From JABCPH02 sp963524305 (GTDB taxonomy: Bacteria > Fusobacteriota > Fusobacteriia > Fusobacteriales > Leptotrichiaceae): a stretch of 64,000 nucleotides of DNA. The stretch is taken from contig CAURGH010000010.1 of NCBI GenBank assembly GCA_963524305.1, forward strand, positions 1-64,000. The letters run 5' to 3'. Under the pieces are notes generated by a model. That model made no database searches. It saw only the letters and a program-made list of their open reading frames with translations, and had not been told where the DNA came from. Made by a program: the position numbers and the translations under genes. This document shows positions 7,801-16,016 of the stretch, piece after piece; the first letter of the stretch is position 1, and each line of letters opens with the position of its first letter.

Positions 7801-8881
7801 TTAGCCCTTCTTTTAGTATGTTTTTGGCTGCATTTATATCTCTATTATGTACAGTTCCACATACTGGACAAGTCCATTCTCTTACACTTAAATCTTTTAC
7901 TTCTTCATTCTTATATCCACAATAATTACACATTTGACTACTTGCAAAAAATTTATCCACTCTTACTACTGTTCTTCCATACCACTTTGCTTTATATTCC
8001 AGTATTCTACTAAATTCACTCCATGATACGTCTACAATATTTCTTGCTAATTTATGATTTCTTACCATATTTTTTACTTGCAAGTCTTCTATACAGATAA
8101 TGTCATATTTTCTTATCAGTTCTGTCGATAATTTCTGCAAAAAGTCTTTTCTTTGATTTGTTACTTTTTCATAACATTTCGCTACTTTTATTCTAGCCTT
8201 ATTTCTATTTGAACTGCCCTTTGTTTTTCGTGACAGTTTTCTTTGGCATAAAGCTAGTTTTTTCAAAGACTTCTGTAAATATTTTGGATTCTCTATTAAG
8301 GTTTCATCACTGGTAATCGCAAAGTCCTTTATACCTAAATCTATTCCAACATTTTTATTTGTGCTCTCTAACTTTTCTACTTCTACATCTGTACAACATA
8401 GAGATACATAATATTTTCCGCTAGGTGCTTGTGTTATTGTTGCATTTATTATTCTTCCTTGCGGCTTCATCTTATCTCTTATTTTTAGTTTTCCTAACTT
8501 AGGTACTTTTATCCATTTATCTAAAAACTCTATATTATTATTAGTATAATTAGTTCTGTATGATTTTCTATTATCTTTCTTAGATTTAAACTTTGGATAA
8601 CCCTTTCCACTAAAAAAGTTCTTATAGGCTTTATCTAAATCTTTTAAAGAATTTTGTAAAGAAAATTTATCTACATCTTTTAACCATTCTTTATCTTTCT
8701 TAAAAACTTTTAATTCTTTACTACACTCACTATATGACATAGACTTTTTCTCTGTATTATACAGCTTTTGTTTTAAACCTAAAAAATGATTATAGACATA
8801 TCTAACACAACCCAAAGTACAATTTAACTTTTCTATTTGAGTTTTAGTTGGATAAAATCTGAACTTGTATGCTTTTTCCAT
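7778..8881 (-). CDS. tnpB: RNA-guided nuclease TnpB
   Basis: TnpB is an omega-RNA-guided DNA endonuclease ancestral to Cas12. It cuts sites matching the transposon flank next to a TAM and so favours retention of the element. The 367-residue protein looks complete: the N-terminal helix-turn-helix part YKFRFYPTKTQ, RuvC I Asp181 in GIDLGIKDFA, RuvC II Glu265 in IICIEDL, a zinc finger with Cys318/Cys321 and Cys338/Cys341, and RuvC III Asp348 in HNRDINAAKN. All catalytic residues are present, so it is probably active. The start ATG at 8881 follows AAATGGAGGTGA. It shares the strand of the intron and of argD. There is no tnpA beside it. Confidence 0.95.
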   Translation of the reverse strand: MEKAYKFRFYPTKTQIEKLNCTLGCVRYVYNHFLGLKQKLYNTEKKSMSYSECSKELKVFKKDKEWLKDVDKFSLQNSLKDLDKAYKNFFSGKGYPKFKSKKDNRKSYRTNYTNNNIEFLDKWIKVPKLGKLKIRDKMKPQGRIINATITQAPSGKYYVSLCCTDVEVEKLESTNKNVGIDLGIKDFAITSDETLIENPKYLQKSLKKLALCQRKLSRKTKGSSNRNKARIKVAKCYEKVTNQRKDFLQKLSTELIRKYDIICIEDLQVKNMVRNHKLARNIVDVSWSEFSRILEYKAKWYGRTVVRVDKFFASSQMCNYCGYKNEEVKDLSVREWTCPVCGTVHNRDINAAKNILKEGLRILRESA

Positions 8882-8959
8882 TTGATTTCACCTCCATTTA
8901 CTTATACATAAGTATACTATTTTTTATACTGTAAGTAAATGAAAAAGTAAAATTTTTCT

Positions 8960-9446
8960 AAATATATGAACCTAAAAACTGACTTAGTCGTTTTAGAGGT
9001 TGTCGTTCACATAAGTTCGCTACCACCTATGCAGTTCTCTTATGAACTTCTTAATATTTCTATTAAGCACAGACTATATCTTATCCCACAGCTTTACCTG
9101 TTTGGGTCTACCCACTTCCACGAAGCTTTTCGTGTACTTCCCTCAGGAGGAATAGTCGTTGAACCTTACCTTTCGGTCTTGGCTGCTGATTGCCCATTAT
9201 CTTAACACTTAGGATTTAACCTTATGCCATCTGGTATATTTTTTCTGCTTTCGCCACTTTCACACTTGTACCATATTATTTAGGTATTATGTTGTAGTTA
9301 TACTAGCTTTAGGGGTTTCCAGCAATTCGAGTAGTATTGGATAGCTTTTTTAAGTTGCTATCTCCACATACATATTTCTATATATGCTGACTATACTTCT
9401 CGGTCTAACTCATGACTAAAGTCACGAGTGTGCGACCGCATTTTTA
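8960..9446 (-). ncRNA. group IA-type self-splicing intron core (5' part of IStron)
   Basis: On the minus strand the conserved group I elements appear in order: P-type AATTGCTGGAAACCCCTAAA (from 9327), Q-type GGGCAATCAGCAGCC (9195-9181), R-type GGTTCAACGACTATT (9165-9151) and S-type AAGATATAGTCT (9082-9071). R and S can form P7 (GACTA/TAGTC). A P9-like hairpin with a GAAA loop (CTTAATAgaaaTATTAAG) covers 9067-9050, and further 3' stems reach about 8970. A candidate internal guide sequence GTCAG (9391-9387) can pair with exon TTGAT through a terminal G-U wobble. The 5' splice site is then after 9447, and the 3' splice site is the terminal G at 7666. Confidence 0.88.
9409..9428. repeat. left-end palindrome of the IStron
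   Basis: CTCATGACTAAAGTCACGAG is an imperfect palindrome 18 bases inside the left boundary. It pairs in sequence type with the right-end palindrome at 7674-7693. In the RNA it would be a 5' hairpin between the splice site and the candidate internal guide sequence. Confidence 0.75.
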
Positions 9447-10100
9447 ATCAAAAATCACAAGCGTATTATATTTTTTGCTCAATTCTTTTATAGCTTCCAT
9501 AAATTCAGGAGTAGCACTTTCAAGTCCGCTTTCTCCCTGAATTGGTTCCAAAATAATAGCAGCAGTTTTTTCGCTTACTTTCGTTTTTAAATCTTTAACA
9601 TCATTAAAATTACATTCAGTAACATTTTTCATCAATGGTTCAAACGGTTTTTGATACTTCGGCTGACCAGTGACTGCCAACGCTCCAGTACTTCTTCCGT
9701 GAAATGAATTTTTCATATAAATTATTTCTGTCTTATCGGCAATTTTATTTCCATTTTTATCATAGGATAAATTATTTCCGTATTTTCTAGCAATTTTTAA
9801 TGCCAGTTCAATTGCTTCAGTACCGCTATTTGTAAAAAAAACGCTTTCCATTTCACTATTATTCGTAAGCTTATCAGCTAAATCTAACTGTGGCTGACTA
9901 TAATACAAATTAGAAATATGTACTAATTTTTGACTTTGCTCCGTTAAAGCCTTTGTAATTACAGGACTTGCATGCCCTAAGCAATTTACTGAAATTCCCG
10001 ACACAAAATCCAAATATTCATTCCCTTCATTATCGTAAATATATGTTCCTTTTCCTTTTTCAAAAATTTTATTATAACGGCTATATACATTTAATAACAT
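9447..10100 (-). pseudogene. argD: argD 5' part (acetylornithine aminotransferase, first exon)
   Basis: This part encodes the first 218 residues of ArgD, starting MLLNVYSRYNK and including the phosphate-binding NSGTEAIELALKIA block, FHGRSTGALAVTG and EPIQGESG. It ends in NTLVIFD, and the next three bases (TAA, 9444-9446) are the first bases of the IStron. Unspliced mRNA would thus stop immediately at the element border and yield an inactive half enzyme. The upstream gene is argB on the same strand, about 130 bases away. The function is intact only if the intron is removed from RNA or the element excised from DNA. Confidence 0.92.
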
Positions 10101-10230
10101 TAAATCACTTCTTTCTTAATTTTTTTTAGAAAATATTCGATAATCTTATTTTGAGAATCTTCTAATTTTTAATTTCAAAATTTTTACAAAATATTTTTAC
10201 TTTTAAGATATTTTCTTTTTTCAAATAATT

Positions 10231-11121
10231 TTAATCCTCTAAATTTGCATCTTTCTTAATCAATGTTCCAGCCCCTTCGACTGTAAACAACTCAAGAATT
10301 ACAGAATGTTCCAATTTACCATTTAGAATAACAACATTTTCCACACCATTTTCAATTGCGTTCAAGCAAGTCGTAACTTTTGGCAACATTCCGCCACTGA
10401 TAATTTCCCGTTCTATTAAATCATTTACTCTTTTCACATCAATTTCATCAATAAGAGTTTTTTTATCATTGTAATCAAGTAAAATTCCATCAACATCTGT
10501 CAAAAATATCAATCTATCCGCCTGTAATTTTCCAGCAATCGCACCTGCCACATAATCTGCATTAATATTGTATGTCTGACCGTTTTTGTCAACTCCGATA
10601 GATGAAATTACTGGAATTGCATCATTTGATTCCAATAATTCTATAACTTCAGTATTGATTTTCTTGATTTCACCAACAAATCCAATATCAATTTTTTTTC
10701 CATCGACTTCAACAAACTTTTTCTCAACAAACACCATATTTCCGTCTTTTCCGCTAAGTCCCACAGCTTTTCCGCCATATTTGTTGATATCTGACACAAT
10801 TCCTTTATTAACTTTTCCAGAAAGCACCATTTCTACAATTTCCATCGTTTCTTCATCAGTCACACGATTTCCTGCAATAAATTTGCTCTCTTTTCCAATT
10901 TTTTGAAGCATCTCGTTTATCTCAGGCCCTCCACCATGCACAATCACAGGATTTATTCCAACATATTTCATAAGAACCACATCTTGAATAAACTGTTCCC
11001 GTGCAACAGGATTAACCATCGCACTTCCACCATATTTAATAACAATCGTTTTATTGTGATACTTTTTTATAAACGGCAATGCCTTTACTAAAATTTTTGC
11101 TTTATCTAAATTTGAAATCAT
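10231..11121 (-). CDS. argB: acetylglutamate kinase
   Basis: ArgB phosphorylates N-acetylglutamate, the second step of arginine synthesis, in the cytoplasm. The 296-residue protein shows the amino-acid kinase fold: TIVIKYGGSAMV near residue 25 with the catalytic lysine, VHGGGPEINEML for substrate binding, and IFLTDVDGILLDYND in the nucleotide domain. The N-terminal helix ahead of the kinase core (about residues 1-22) is present, as in hexameric arginine-sensitive ArgB, so feedback inhibition by arginine is possible. It lies between argJ and argD on one strand, consistent with a single operon. Confidence 0.95.
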   Translation of the reverse strand: MISNLDKAKILVKALPFIKKYHNKTIVIKYGGSAMVNPVAREQFIQDVVLMKYVGINPVIVHGGGPEINEMLQKIGKESKFIAGNRVTDEETMEIVEMVLSGKVNKGIVSDINKYGGKAVGLSGKDGNMVFVEKKFVEVDGKKIDIGFVGEIKKINTEVIELLESNDAIPVISSIGVDKNGQTYNINADYVAGAIAGKLQADRLIFLTDVDGILLDYNDKKTLIDEIDVKRVNDLIEREIISGGMLPKVTTCLNAIENGVENVVILNGKLEHSVILELFTVEGAGTLIKKDANLED

Positions 11122-11264
11122 ATTTTCCCTTTCTTTATTACTAAAATTTTTCTTATTTTTTAGTTTTTCAAAAATTTAATTTTATAAATAATCCTTTTAA
11201 AAATTTATCTTGAAAAACTTACTAACAAATAATTTTTAAAATCATAAATTTATTTTAAAAATTA

Positions 11265-12485
11265 TTAAGTATGATACTCCGCATTAATTTTCACATAATC
11301 ATAACTCAAGTCACATCCCCAAGCAGTCGCTTCAAACTCTCCATCATTTAATTCAATAATTATTTCAACAGTTTCAGCCTTCAAAATTTTCTCAGCTTTT
11401 GGAACATCAAAATCCTGTGCCATACCATTTTTCGCAACTTGAACCATATCATTTCCAGATTTTAGGGAAATATTAACCTTGTCAATCATTAAATTAGCTT
11501 CTGAATATCCAACCGCACACAAAATTCTTCCCCAGTTTGGGTCGCCACCAAAAACTGCCGCTTTAAAAAGACTTGAAGTGATAACTGATTTTGAAACTTT
11601 TTTCGCATCTTTCAGCGTTTTTGCTCCATTTGTTGTAACTTGAATCAATTTTGTTGCACCTTCTCCATCTTTTGCAATTAATTTAGCCAATTCTTCATTC
11701 ACTTTGTATAACGCCTTTTTAAACTCTTCATATCCAACCGAATTTTCATCAACAATTTTTTCATTCCCTGCAAGTCCATTCGCCAAAACGCAAGCCATAT
11801 CATTTGTACTCGTATCTCCGTCAACTGAAATCATATTGAAAGTGTTGTCAGCAATTTCAGAAAAAATTTTTTGTAACAGAGATTTTTCAATATTCACATC
11901 AGTTATAGTAAATGAAAGCATTGTAGCCATATTTGGATGAATCATTCCAGAACCTTTACACATTCCAGCCACTTTCGCCTTTTTCCCAGCAATTTCAATT
12001 TCCAGGCAAATCTGCTTAACAAAAGTATCAGTAGTCATAATCGCAGTAGCAGCTTCAATTCCACCATCTTTTGATAAATTTTCCACTACTTGATTAATTC
12101 CGTTTTCAATTTTTTCCATATCAAGCTGAACCCCAATAATTCCAGTCGACTGAACTAAAACTTCCTCAGCACTCAATCCTAATTTATTTGCAACTATCTC
12201 GGTCATTTTTTTTGCATTCGCAATTCCAGTATCCCCCGTGCAAGAATTTGCATTTCCACTATTTACAATAATCGCTTGAGTATTCTTAGTTTTTACATGC
12301 TCAATATCCAGAATAATTGGTGCAGCTTTTGCCAAATTTTTTGTAAAAACCGCAGCTGAAACCGCTTTTTCCTCACTATAAATCAAAGCCATATCTTTTT
12401 TTCCACTTTTTTTCAATTTTGCTGATATCCCAGTCGCTTTAATTCCTTTAACATCAGTAATTGTTCCATTTTCTATTATTTTCAT
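11265..12485 (-). CDS. argJ: glutamate N-acetyltransferase / amino-acid acetyltransferase
   Basis: ArgJ recycles the acetyl group from N-acetylornithine to glutamate. Bifunctional members can also use acetyl-CoA. The 406-residue precursor cleaves itself between Ala187 and Thr188 in the motif HPNMATMLSF, making Thr188 the nucleophile of the beta chain. The preceding KGSGMIHPNM segment and the NSGNANSCTG oxyanion region (about 75-84) are intact. No separate argA or argE is visible in the window, which fits the cyclic acetyl-ornithine pathway. It follows argC by about 115 bases. Confidence 0.95.
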   Translation of the reverse strand: MKIIENGTITDVKGIKATGISAKLKKSGKKDMALIYSEEKAVSAAVFTKNLAKAAPIILDIEHVKTKNTQAIIVNSGNANSCTGDTGIANAKKMTEIVANKLGLSAEEVLVQSTGIIGVQLDMEKIENGINQVVENLSKDGGIEAATAIMTTDTFVKQICLEIEIAGKKAKVAGMCKGSGMIHPNMATMLSFTITDVNIEKSLLQKIFSEIADNTFNMISVDGDTSTNDMACVLANGLAGNEKIVDENSVGYEEFKKALYKVNEELAKLIAKDGEGATKLIQVTTNGAKTLKDAKKVSKSVITSSLFKAAVFGGDPNWGRILCAVGYSEANLMIDKVNISLKSGNDMVQVAKNGMAQDFDVPKAEKILKAETVEIIIELNDGEFEATAWGCDLSYDYVKINAEYHT

Positions 12486-12600
12486 ATAACTTTTGTATGA
12501 TAAAATAATTTTTAATTATTTTATAAAAATTATAAATCACACGCTCCTTTCTTTTTTATCTGCAAAATTCTATTAATAAAATCTTACTAACAAAATATTT

Positions 12601-13650
12601 TTATAAATACATCGACAAAAATTCCAATCCTTCATTTTCATCAAATCCAAATAAAAGATTCATACTCTGAACCGCTTGTCCACCAGCACCTTTTATCAAA
12701 TTATCAATGGCCGATACAACAACAATGTTTCCATATTCCTTGTCATATCGAACTCCGATTTCACAAATATTACTATTTTTCACATTTTTTATCTCTGGCA
12801 AATTTTCAGTAACTCTCACAAAATACTCATTTTTATAAAATTCATTATAAATTTCATAAATTTTTTCTTCCGTCAAACTATCCTTAAATTCATCTTTCAC
12901 ATCCAAATAAATTGTCGAAAGAATCCCTCTATTTATTGGTAACAAGTGCGGAGTAAATACTAAATTAATATCCCCATTCGATAATTTATCCATCTCTTGC
13001 TTTATTTCAGGCGTGTGTCTATGTTTCAAAATATTGTAAGCCTTAAAATTTTCATTAACTTCAGCATAAATTAAATCCAATTTAGCACTTCTTCCAGCCC
13101 CTGAAACTCCCGACTTAGAATCAACAATAATTTTTTTCGTATCAACAAGCCCATTTTTTAGTAACGGTGCCACGCCTAAAATAGCAGAAGTGGGATAACA
13201 TCCAGGTGAAGCCACAACCTTCGTATTTTTAATTTTTTCCTTATAAATTTCTGGAAGTCCATAAACCGCATTTTTATTGATTTCTGGATAATTATGTTTC
13301 ACTTTATACCATTTTTCATAAATTTCTGAATCGTCTAATCTAAAATCCGCTCCCAAATCTATAACTTTTACATCTTTCTCCAAAGCTAATTTTGTTATAT
13401 CTTCCGACATTCCATGAGGCAAAGCTAAAAATAAAACATTAATTTTCTCCAAATTCTTCTTAACTTCTTCAATCGAAATCAATTTTTTCTCCAAATATTT
13501 CTTATAATTTTTATAAATATCTCCAATATTTTCCCCCGCAAACGAATGCGATGAAATAAATTCTATCTCAACCTCTTTGTGATTATTTAAAATCCATAAT
13601 AATTGCTGTCCAGCATAACCTGTCGCTCCTACAATTCCTGCTTTTATCAT
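12601..13650 (-). CDS. argC: N-acetyl-gamma-glutamyl-phosphate reductase
   Basis: ArgC reduces N-acetylglutamyl phosphate with NADPH to the semialdehyde. I place the start at the ATG at 13650, which is preceded by ATGGAGGAAAAATT. An upstream in-frame ATG at 13671 would add seven residues and overlap that binding site. The 349-residue protein shows the Rossmann start AGIVGATGYAGQQL, the catalytic Cys151 in ASPGCYPTSA, and the HRHTPEIKQE block with the catalytic-region histidines. It is the first gene of the arginine block, downstream of a leader with two terminators. Confidence 0.95.
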   Translation of the reverse strand: MIKAGIVGATGYAGQQLLWILNNHKEVEIEFISSHSFAGENIGDIYKNYKKYLEKKLISIEEVKKNLEKINVLFLALPHGMSEDITKLALEKDVKVIDLGADFRLDDSEIYEKWYKVKHNYPEINKNAVYGLPEIYKEKIKNTKVVASPGCYPTSAILGVAPLLKNGLVDTKKIIVDSKSGVSGAGRSAKLDLIYAEVNENFKAYNILKHRHTPEIKQEMDKLSNGDINLVFTPHLLPINRGILSTIYLDVKDEFKDSLTEEKIYEIYNEFYKNEYFVRVTENLPEIKNVKNSNICEIGVRYDKEYGNIVVVSAIDNLIKGAGGQAVQSMNLLFGFDENEGLEFLSMYL

Positions 13651-13782
13651 AATTTTTCCTCCATTTTTCATTTCATTTTTTTAACTCAATGATTTAAGTA
13701 AAATTAACTTAATCAAATATTTTCAAATTTAATAAACTTTTAGCTAAATTTTTTACAAAATGTTACTAAAATTAGTAACAAA

Positions 13783-13807
13783 AAAGCCCGTAATATTTAC
13801 AGGCTTT
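13783..13807 (-). terminator. second terminator hairpin in the arg leader
   Basis: AAAGCCCGTAA (13783-13793) pairs with TTACAGGCTTT (13797-13807) through an 11-bp stem with one wobble and a 3-base loop. In the minus direction it is followed by six T residues, then by a second perfect palindrome (13761-13780). It lies about 130 bases before argC. Confidence 0.65.
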
Positions 13808-13844
13808 TCATTTCTAAAAAATAATTTTTTTAATAAAAATAAAA

Positions 13845-13870
13845 AGCCAATAACCCTAAGATTATTGACT
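13845..13870 (-). terminator. first terminator hairpin in the arg leader
   Basis: AGCCAATAAC (13845-13854) pairs with ATTATTGACT (13861-13870) over 10 bp with two wobbles. In the minus direction it is followed by a T-rich run (TTTTTATTTTTATT). It begins 8 bases after the stop codon of the leader peptide, close enough for translating ribosomes to affect its folding. Confidence 0.65.
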
Positions 13871-13878
13871 TCATTTAT

Positions 13879-13974
13879 CTATTCAAAAGAAATACTAAAA
13901 ATTAGCAATAATAAAGGATACAAAAAATAAATTGTTATTCTTTTGTTGTCCCTTATCCTAGTAACTAATTTCAT
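13879..13974 (-). CDS. 31-residue leader peptide or small membrane protein before argC
   Basis: A very strong binding site (GAGGAGGAAGTATT) precedes ATG 13974. The peptide starts MKLVTRIRDNKR and ends in a hydrophobic stretch YFLYPLLLLIFSISF. Three of the first twelve codons are Arg (AGG, AGG, AGA). It is transcribed from the promoter at 14035-14063 and followed immediately by two terminator hairpins and then argC. This arrangement fits ribosome-controlled attenuation by arginine. The hydrophobic end would also fit a small membrane peptide that merely happens to sit here. I find no antiterminator that I can defend by eye. Confidence 0.55.
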   Translation of the reverse strand: MKLVTRIRDNKRITIYFLYPLLLLIFSISFE

Positions 13975-14034
13975 AATACTTCCTCCTCACATTTCATTTT
14001 TATAAATTTTGTATGTTATCTTTTCTATGTATTT

Positions 14035-14063
14035 ATAATAACAAATTTTTCATAAAAAATCAA
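14035..14063 (-). promoter_or_regulatory. sigma-70-type promoter of the arg leader
   Basis: On the minus strand, TTGATT (14063-14058) and TATTAT (14040-14035) are separated by 17 bases. The transcript would start near 14028 and cover the leader peptide, the two hairpins and argC. The AT-rich stretch from here to the methyltransferase stop (14064-14214) holds no gene that I can see. Confidence 0.65.
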
Positions 14064-14214
14064 TATGTTTCGTATATAAGTTTTAAATATAATAATATAT
14101 AAAACTTATGTATGTAATAAATTATATAATGAAATATTTTAAATTTATTACAATTTATTATACAATTCAATAAATTGCTGTATAACACTACAATTTATAT
14201 AGTATCAATTATTC

Positions 14215-15747
14215 CTACTTTTTTACAAAATAATGTAAATTTTCAAATTTTTTAAGAGCTTCTTCAAGATATTCTTCAGCTGGCACTTCAAAACTTCCTT
14301 CATCAGTGTGTCTGTAAATAGGTACATCTTTCAATGCTTCTAAAAGATTCTTTTTAGTAGTTGGTTCTTTTAATGCTTTTATTACGATAACATCGATTGC
14401 ATTTAAGCCATTAATAAGTTGGTTTCTGTAGTTAGAAGCTCCAATAAATGTGTTGCTTTCGTCAACGATTGCATCAAGATATTTAATGAATTTTTCTGGA
14501 ACATAAACTTTGTCTTCTTCAAATTTTACTTTTTCAAAGCTAGAGCAGTAGTAAGATACTTTTCCATCAATCATGTTTACTAATAAGAATGCTCTGAATT
14601 TTTTTAGTTTTTCTTCAATTTCTTCATCAGAAAGACCTTTTTCTTTGTAAAAATCTTTAGCAATTGATACTTTGAAAATATTTCCTTCTTCCAATAGTTT
14701 TTTTGTTAATTCTGAAACTTCTGGGAAATTGTTGATTTCTTGTTCAGAATATTCAGGGATGTAGTAGAATTTATCAAAAATTTCATTGTTAATAGATTCT
14801 GTAAAATTCAATTTTTCAGCTTGACTTTTTTTACAAATCAAAGACTTTCTAAATTGAGTATCTAAAATAAAGTCGATACATTGTTCTTTAATAATATGGT
14901 TTCCACCTGATAATTGTTCGATTCTATCTTTAGTTTCTTTTTTGTAAATACTTGCGAAAGATAATCTCAAATTAATGTCAGAAACGTGTAATAATCCTTT
15001 CTTTTCAAGCATTTCTGCAAATTCAGAAAAATACATTGGATCATTAATTGCTTCTAAGTATTCGTGTCCGACGTAATAGTTTTGCATTTTTAAAACTCTT
15101 TCCATAAGTGCGATAAATTCTTTTTTCTTCTCAGAAATATCTGTATAAAGTTTCATTTGCTCAATCATAATTTCTAAGAAAACTTTTCCTCTTTCAGTTT
15201 TAGTTTGTAAGCTTTCATCTTTAAAATATTTGTTTACATAAAGCATCATATCTCTAATTTTTTGTCCTTCTTTCCAACCAGGAAGAGTATTGTAAGAAAT
15301 GTATGCCAATCCATTTTCATTTAAGTTAGTGTCGCAAATTGATATCATTTTATCTTTTACAGCATCTGGAATCCATGAAAAAACTCCATGAGTAATGATG
15401 TAATCAAATTTTCCAAAACTTTCGTCAATTTCCATAATATCTTTTTGGTGTAATTCGATATTTTTCAATCCCATTTTTTCAATCATTTTTTTTCCAGTAT
15501 TTATTTGTTCTTCAGTTAAATCTACTCCAACATAGTAATTGTCAGGATAATATAATGCTTGAGTAATAATGTTTCCCCCAAAAGAACATCCTAATTCTAA
15601 GATTCTAGAATTTTTTGTAGAACTCGCAGGTTCCAAACCAAAAAGAGTACCACAAGCCTCTAAAGTAAGTGGACTTGAATAGCTAAAAGGGTTAGATTTA
15701 TAAACCATTTCGTCGTAAGTATTTTTTTCTAAATTTTCTATTTTCAT
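14215..15747 (-). CDS. class I SAM-dependent methyltransferase with regulatory domain
   Basis: The 510-residue protein has an N-terminal SAM-binding domain with motif I ILELGCSFGGN (49-59), VGVDLTEEQINTG as motif II and a KFDYIITHGVFSWIP motif IV region. A long C-terminal half (about 215-510) matches the layout of methyltransferases with a MethyTransf_Reg-type domain followed by a winged-helix-like tail. The substrate is unknown to me. In other bacteria such proteins often sit near O-antigen or surface-polymer genes, but no such genes adjoin it here. A TATAAT box lies about 40 bases upstream (15784-15789, minus). It is cytoplasmic, with no signal peptide. Confidence 0.8.
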   Translation of the reverse strand: MKIENLEKNTYDEMVYKSNPFSYSSPLTLEACGTLFGLEPASSTKNSRILELGCSFGGNIITQALYYPDNYYVGVDLTEEQINTGKKMIEKMGLKNIELHQKDIMEIDESFGKFDYIITHGVFSWIPDAVKDKMISICDTNLNENGLAYISYNTLPGWKEGQKIRDMMLYVNKYFKDESLQTKTERGKVFLEIMIEQMKLYTDISEKKKEFIALMERVLKMQNYYVGHEYLEAINDPMYFSEFAEMLEKKGLLHVSDINLRLSFASIYKKETKDRIEQLSGGNHIIKEQCIDFILDTQFRKSLICKKSQAEKLNFTESINNEIFDKFYYIPEYSEQEINNFPEVSELTKKLLEEGNIFKVSIAKDFYKEKGLSDEEIEEKLKKFRAFLLVNMIDGKVSYYCSSFEKVKFEEDKVYVPEKFIKYLDAIVDESNTFIGASNYRNQLINGLNAIDVIVIKALKEPTTKKNLLEALKDVPIYRHTDEGSFEVPAEEYLEEALKKFENLHYFVKK

Positions 15748-16016
15748 TTAAATAATAACTCCTTTATTAAATTTTCGACTTATATTATACACTAAAAATT
15801 GAAAATAATAAATACTATTTTTAAAAAATTATTAGAAATTTCTTTTTATTTTTGTTGTTGTAAAAAGAATCAAAAAAGAGTTTATTTTCTATTTTCTTTT
15901 TAAAATTTTTAGTACATTAAGTCTTAAAAAAAACATAATAATATGATAAAATTATAAAAATTGATAAAAAATAAAATAAAAAAATTAAGATTAGATAGAA
16001 AGGAATTTGTGGTAAA

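Larger units (their letters stand above)
7666..9446 (-). mobile_element. IStron (group I intron plus IS605-type TnpB element) in argD
   Basis: The 1,781-bp element interrupts argD in the same orientation. Removing it restores the reading frame exactly: ...GTGATTTTTGAT joined to GAAATTCAATGT gives VIFD-EIQC. The left end follows TTGAT, the target site I know from ISDra2-like elements. The right end finishes ...GGTTCAG with a terminal G, as a group I intron requires. Imperfect palindromes typical of IS605 ends lie at 9409-9428 and 7674-7693. Its parts are a group IA-type intron core (9446 to about 8960), tnpB, and an omega-RNA-like 3' region. No TnpA transposase is present, so movement would need one supplied in trans. 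IStrons were first described in Clostridioides difficile (CdISt1). Confidence 0.9.

Noticed and set aside
8966..9205. A 79-codon plus-strand reading frame inside the IStron
   Set aside because: It is the complement of the group I intron core. The conserved P, Q, R and S motifs on the minus strand explain the sequence.
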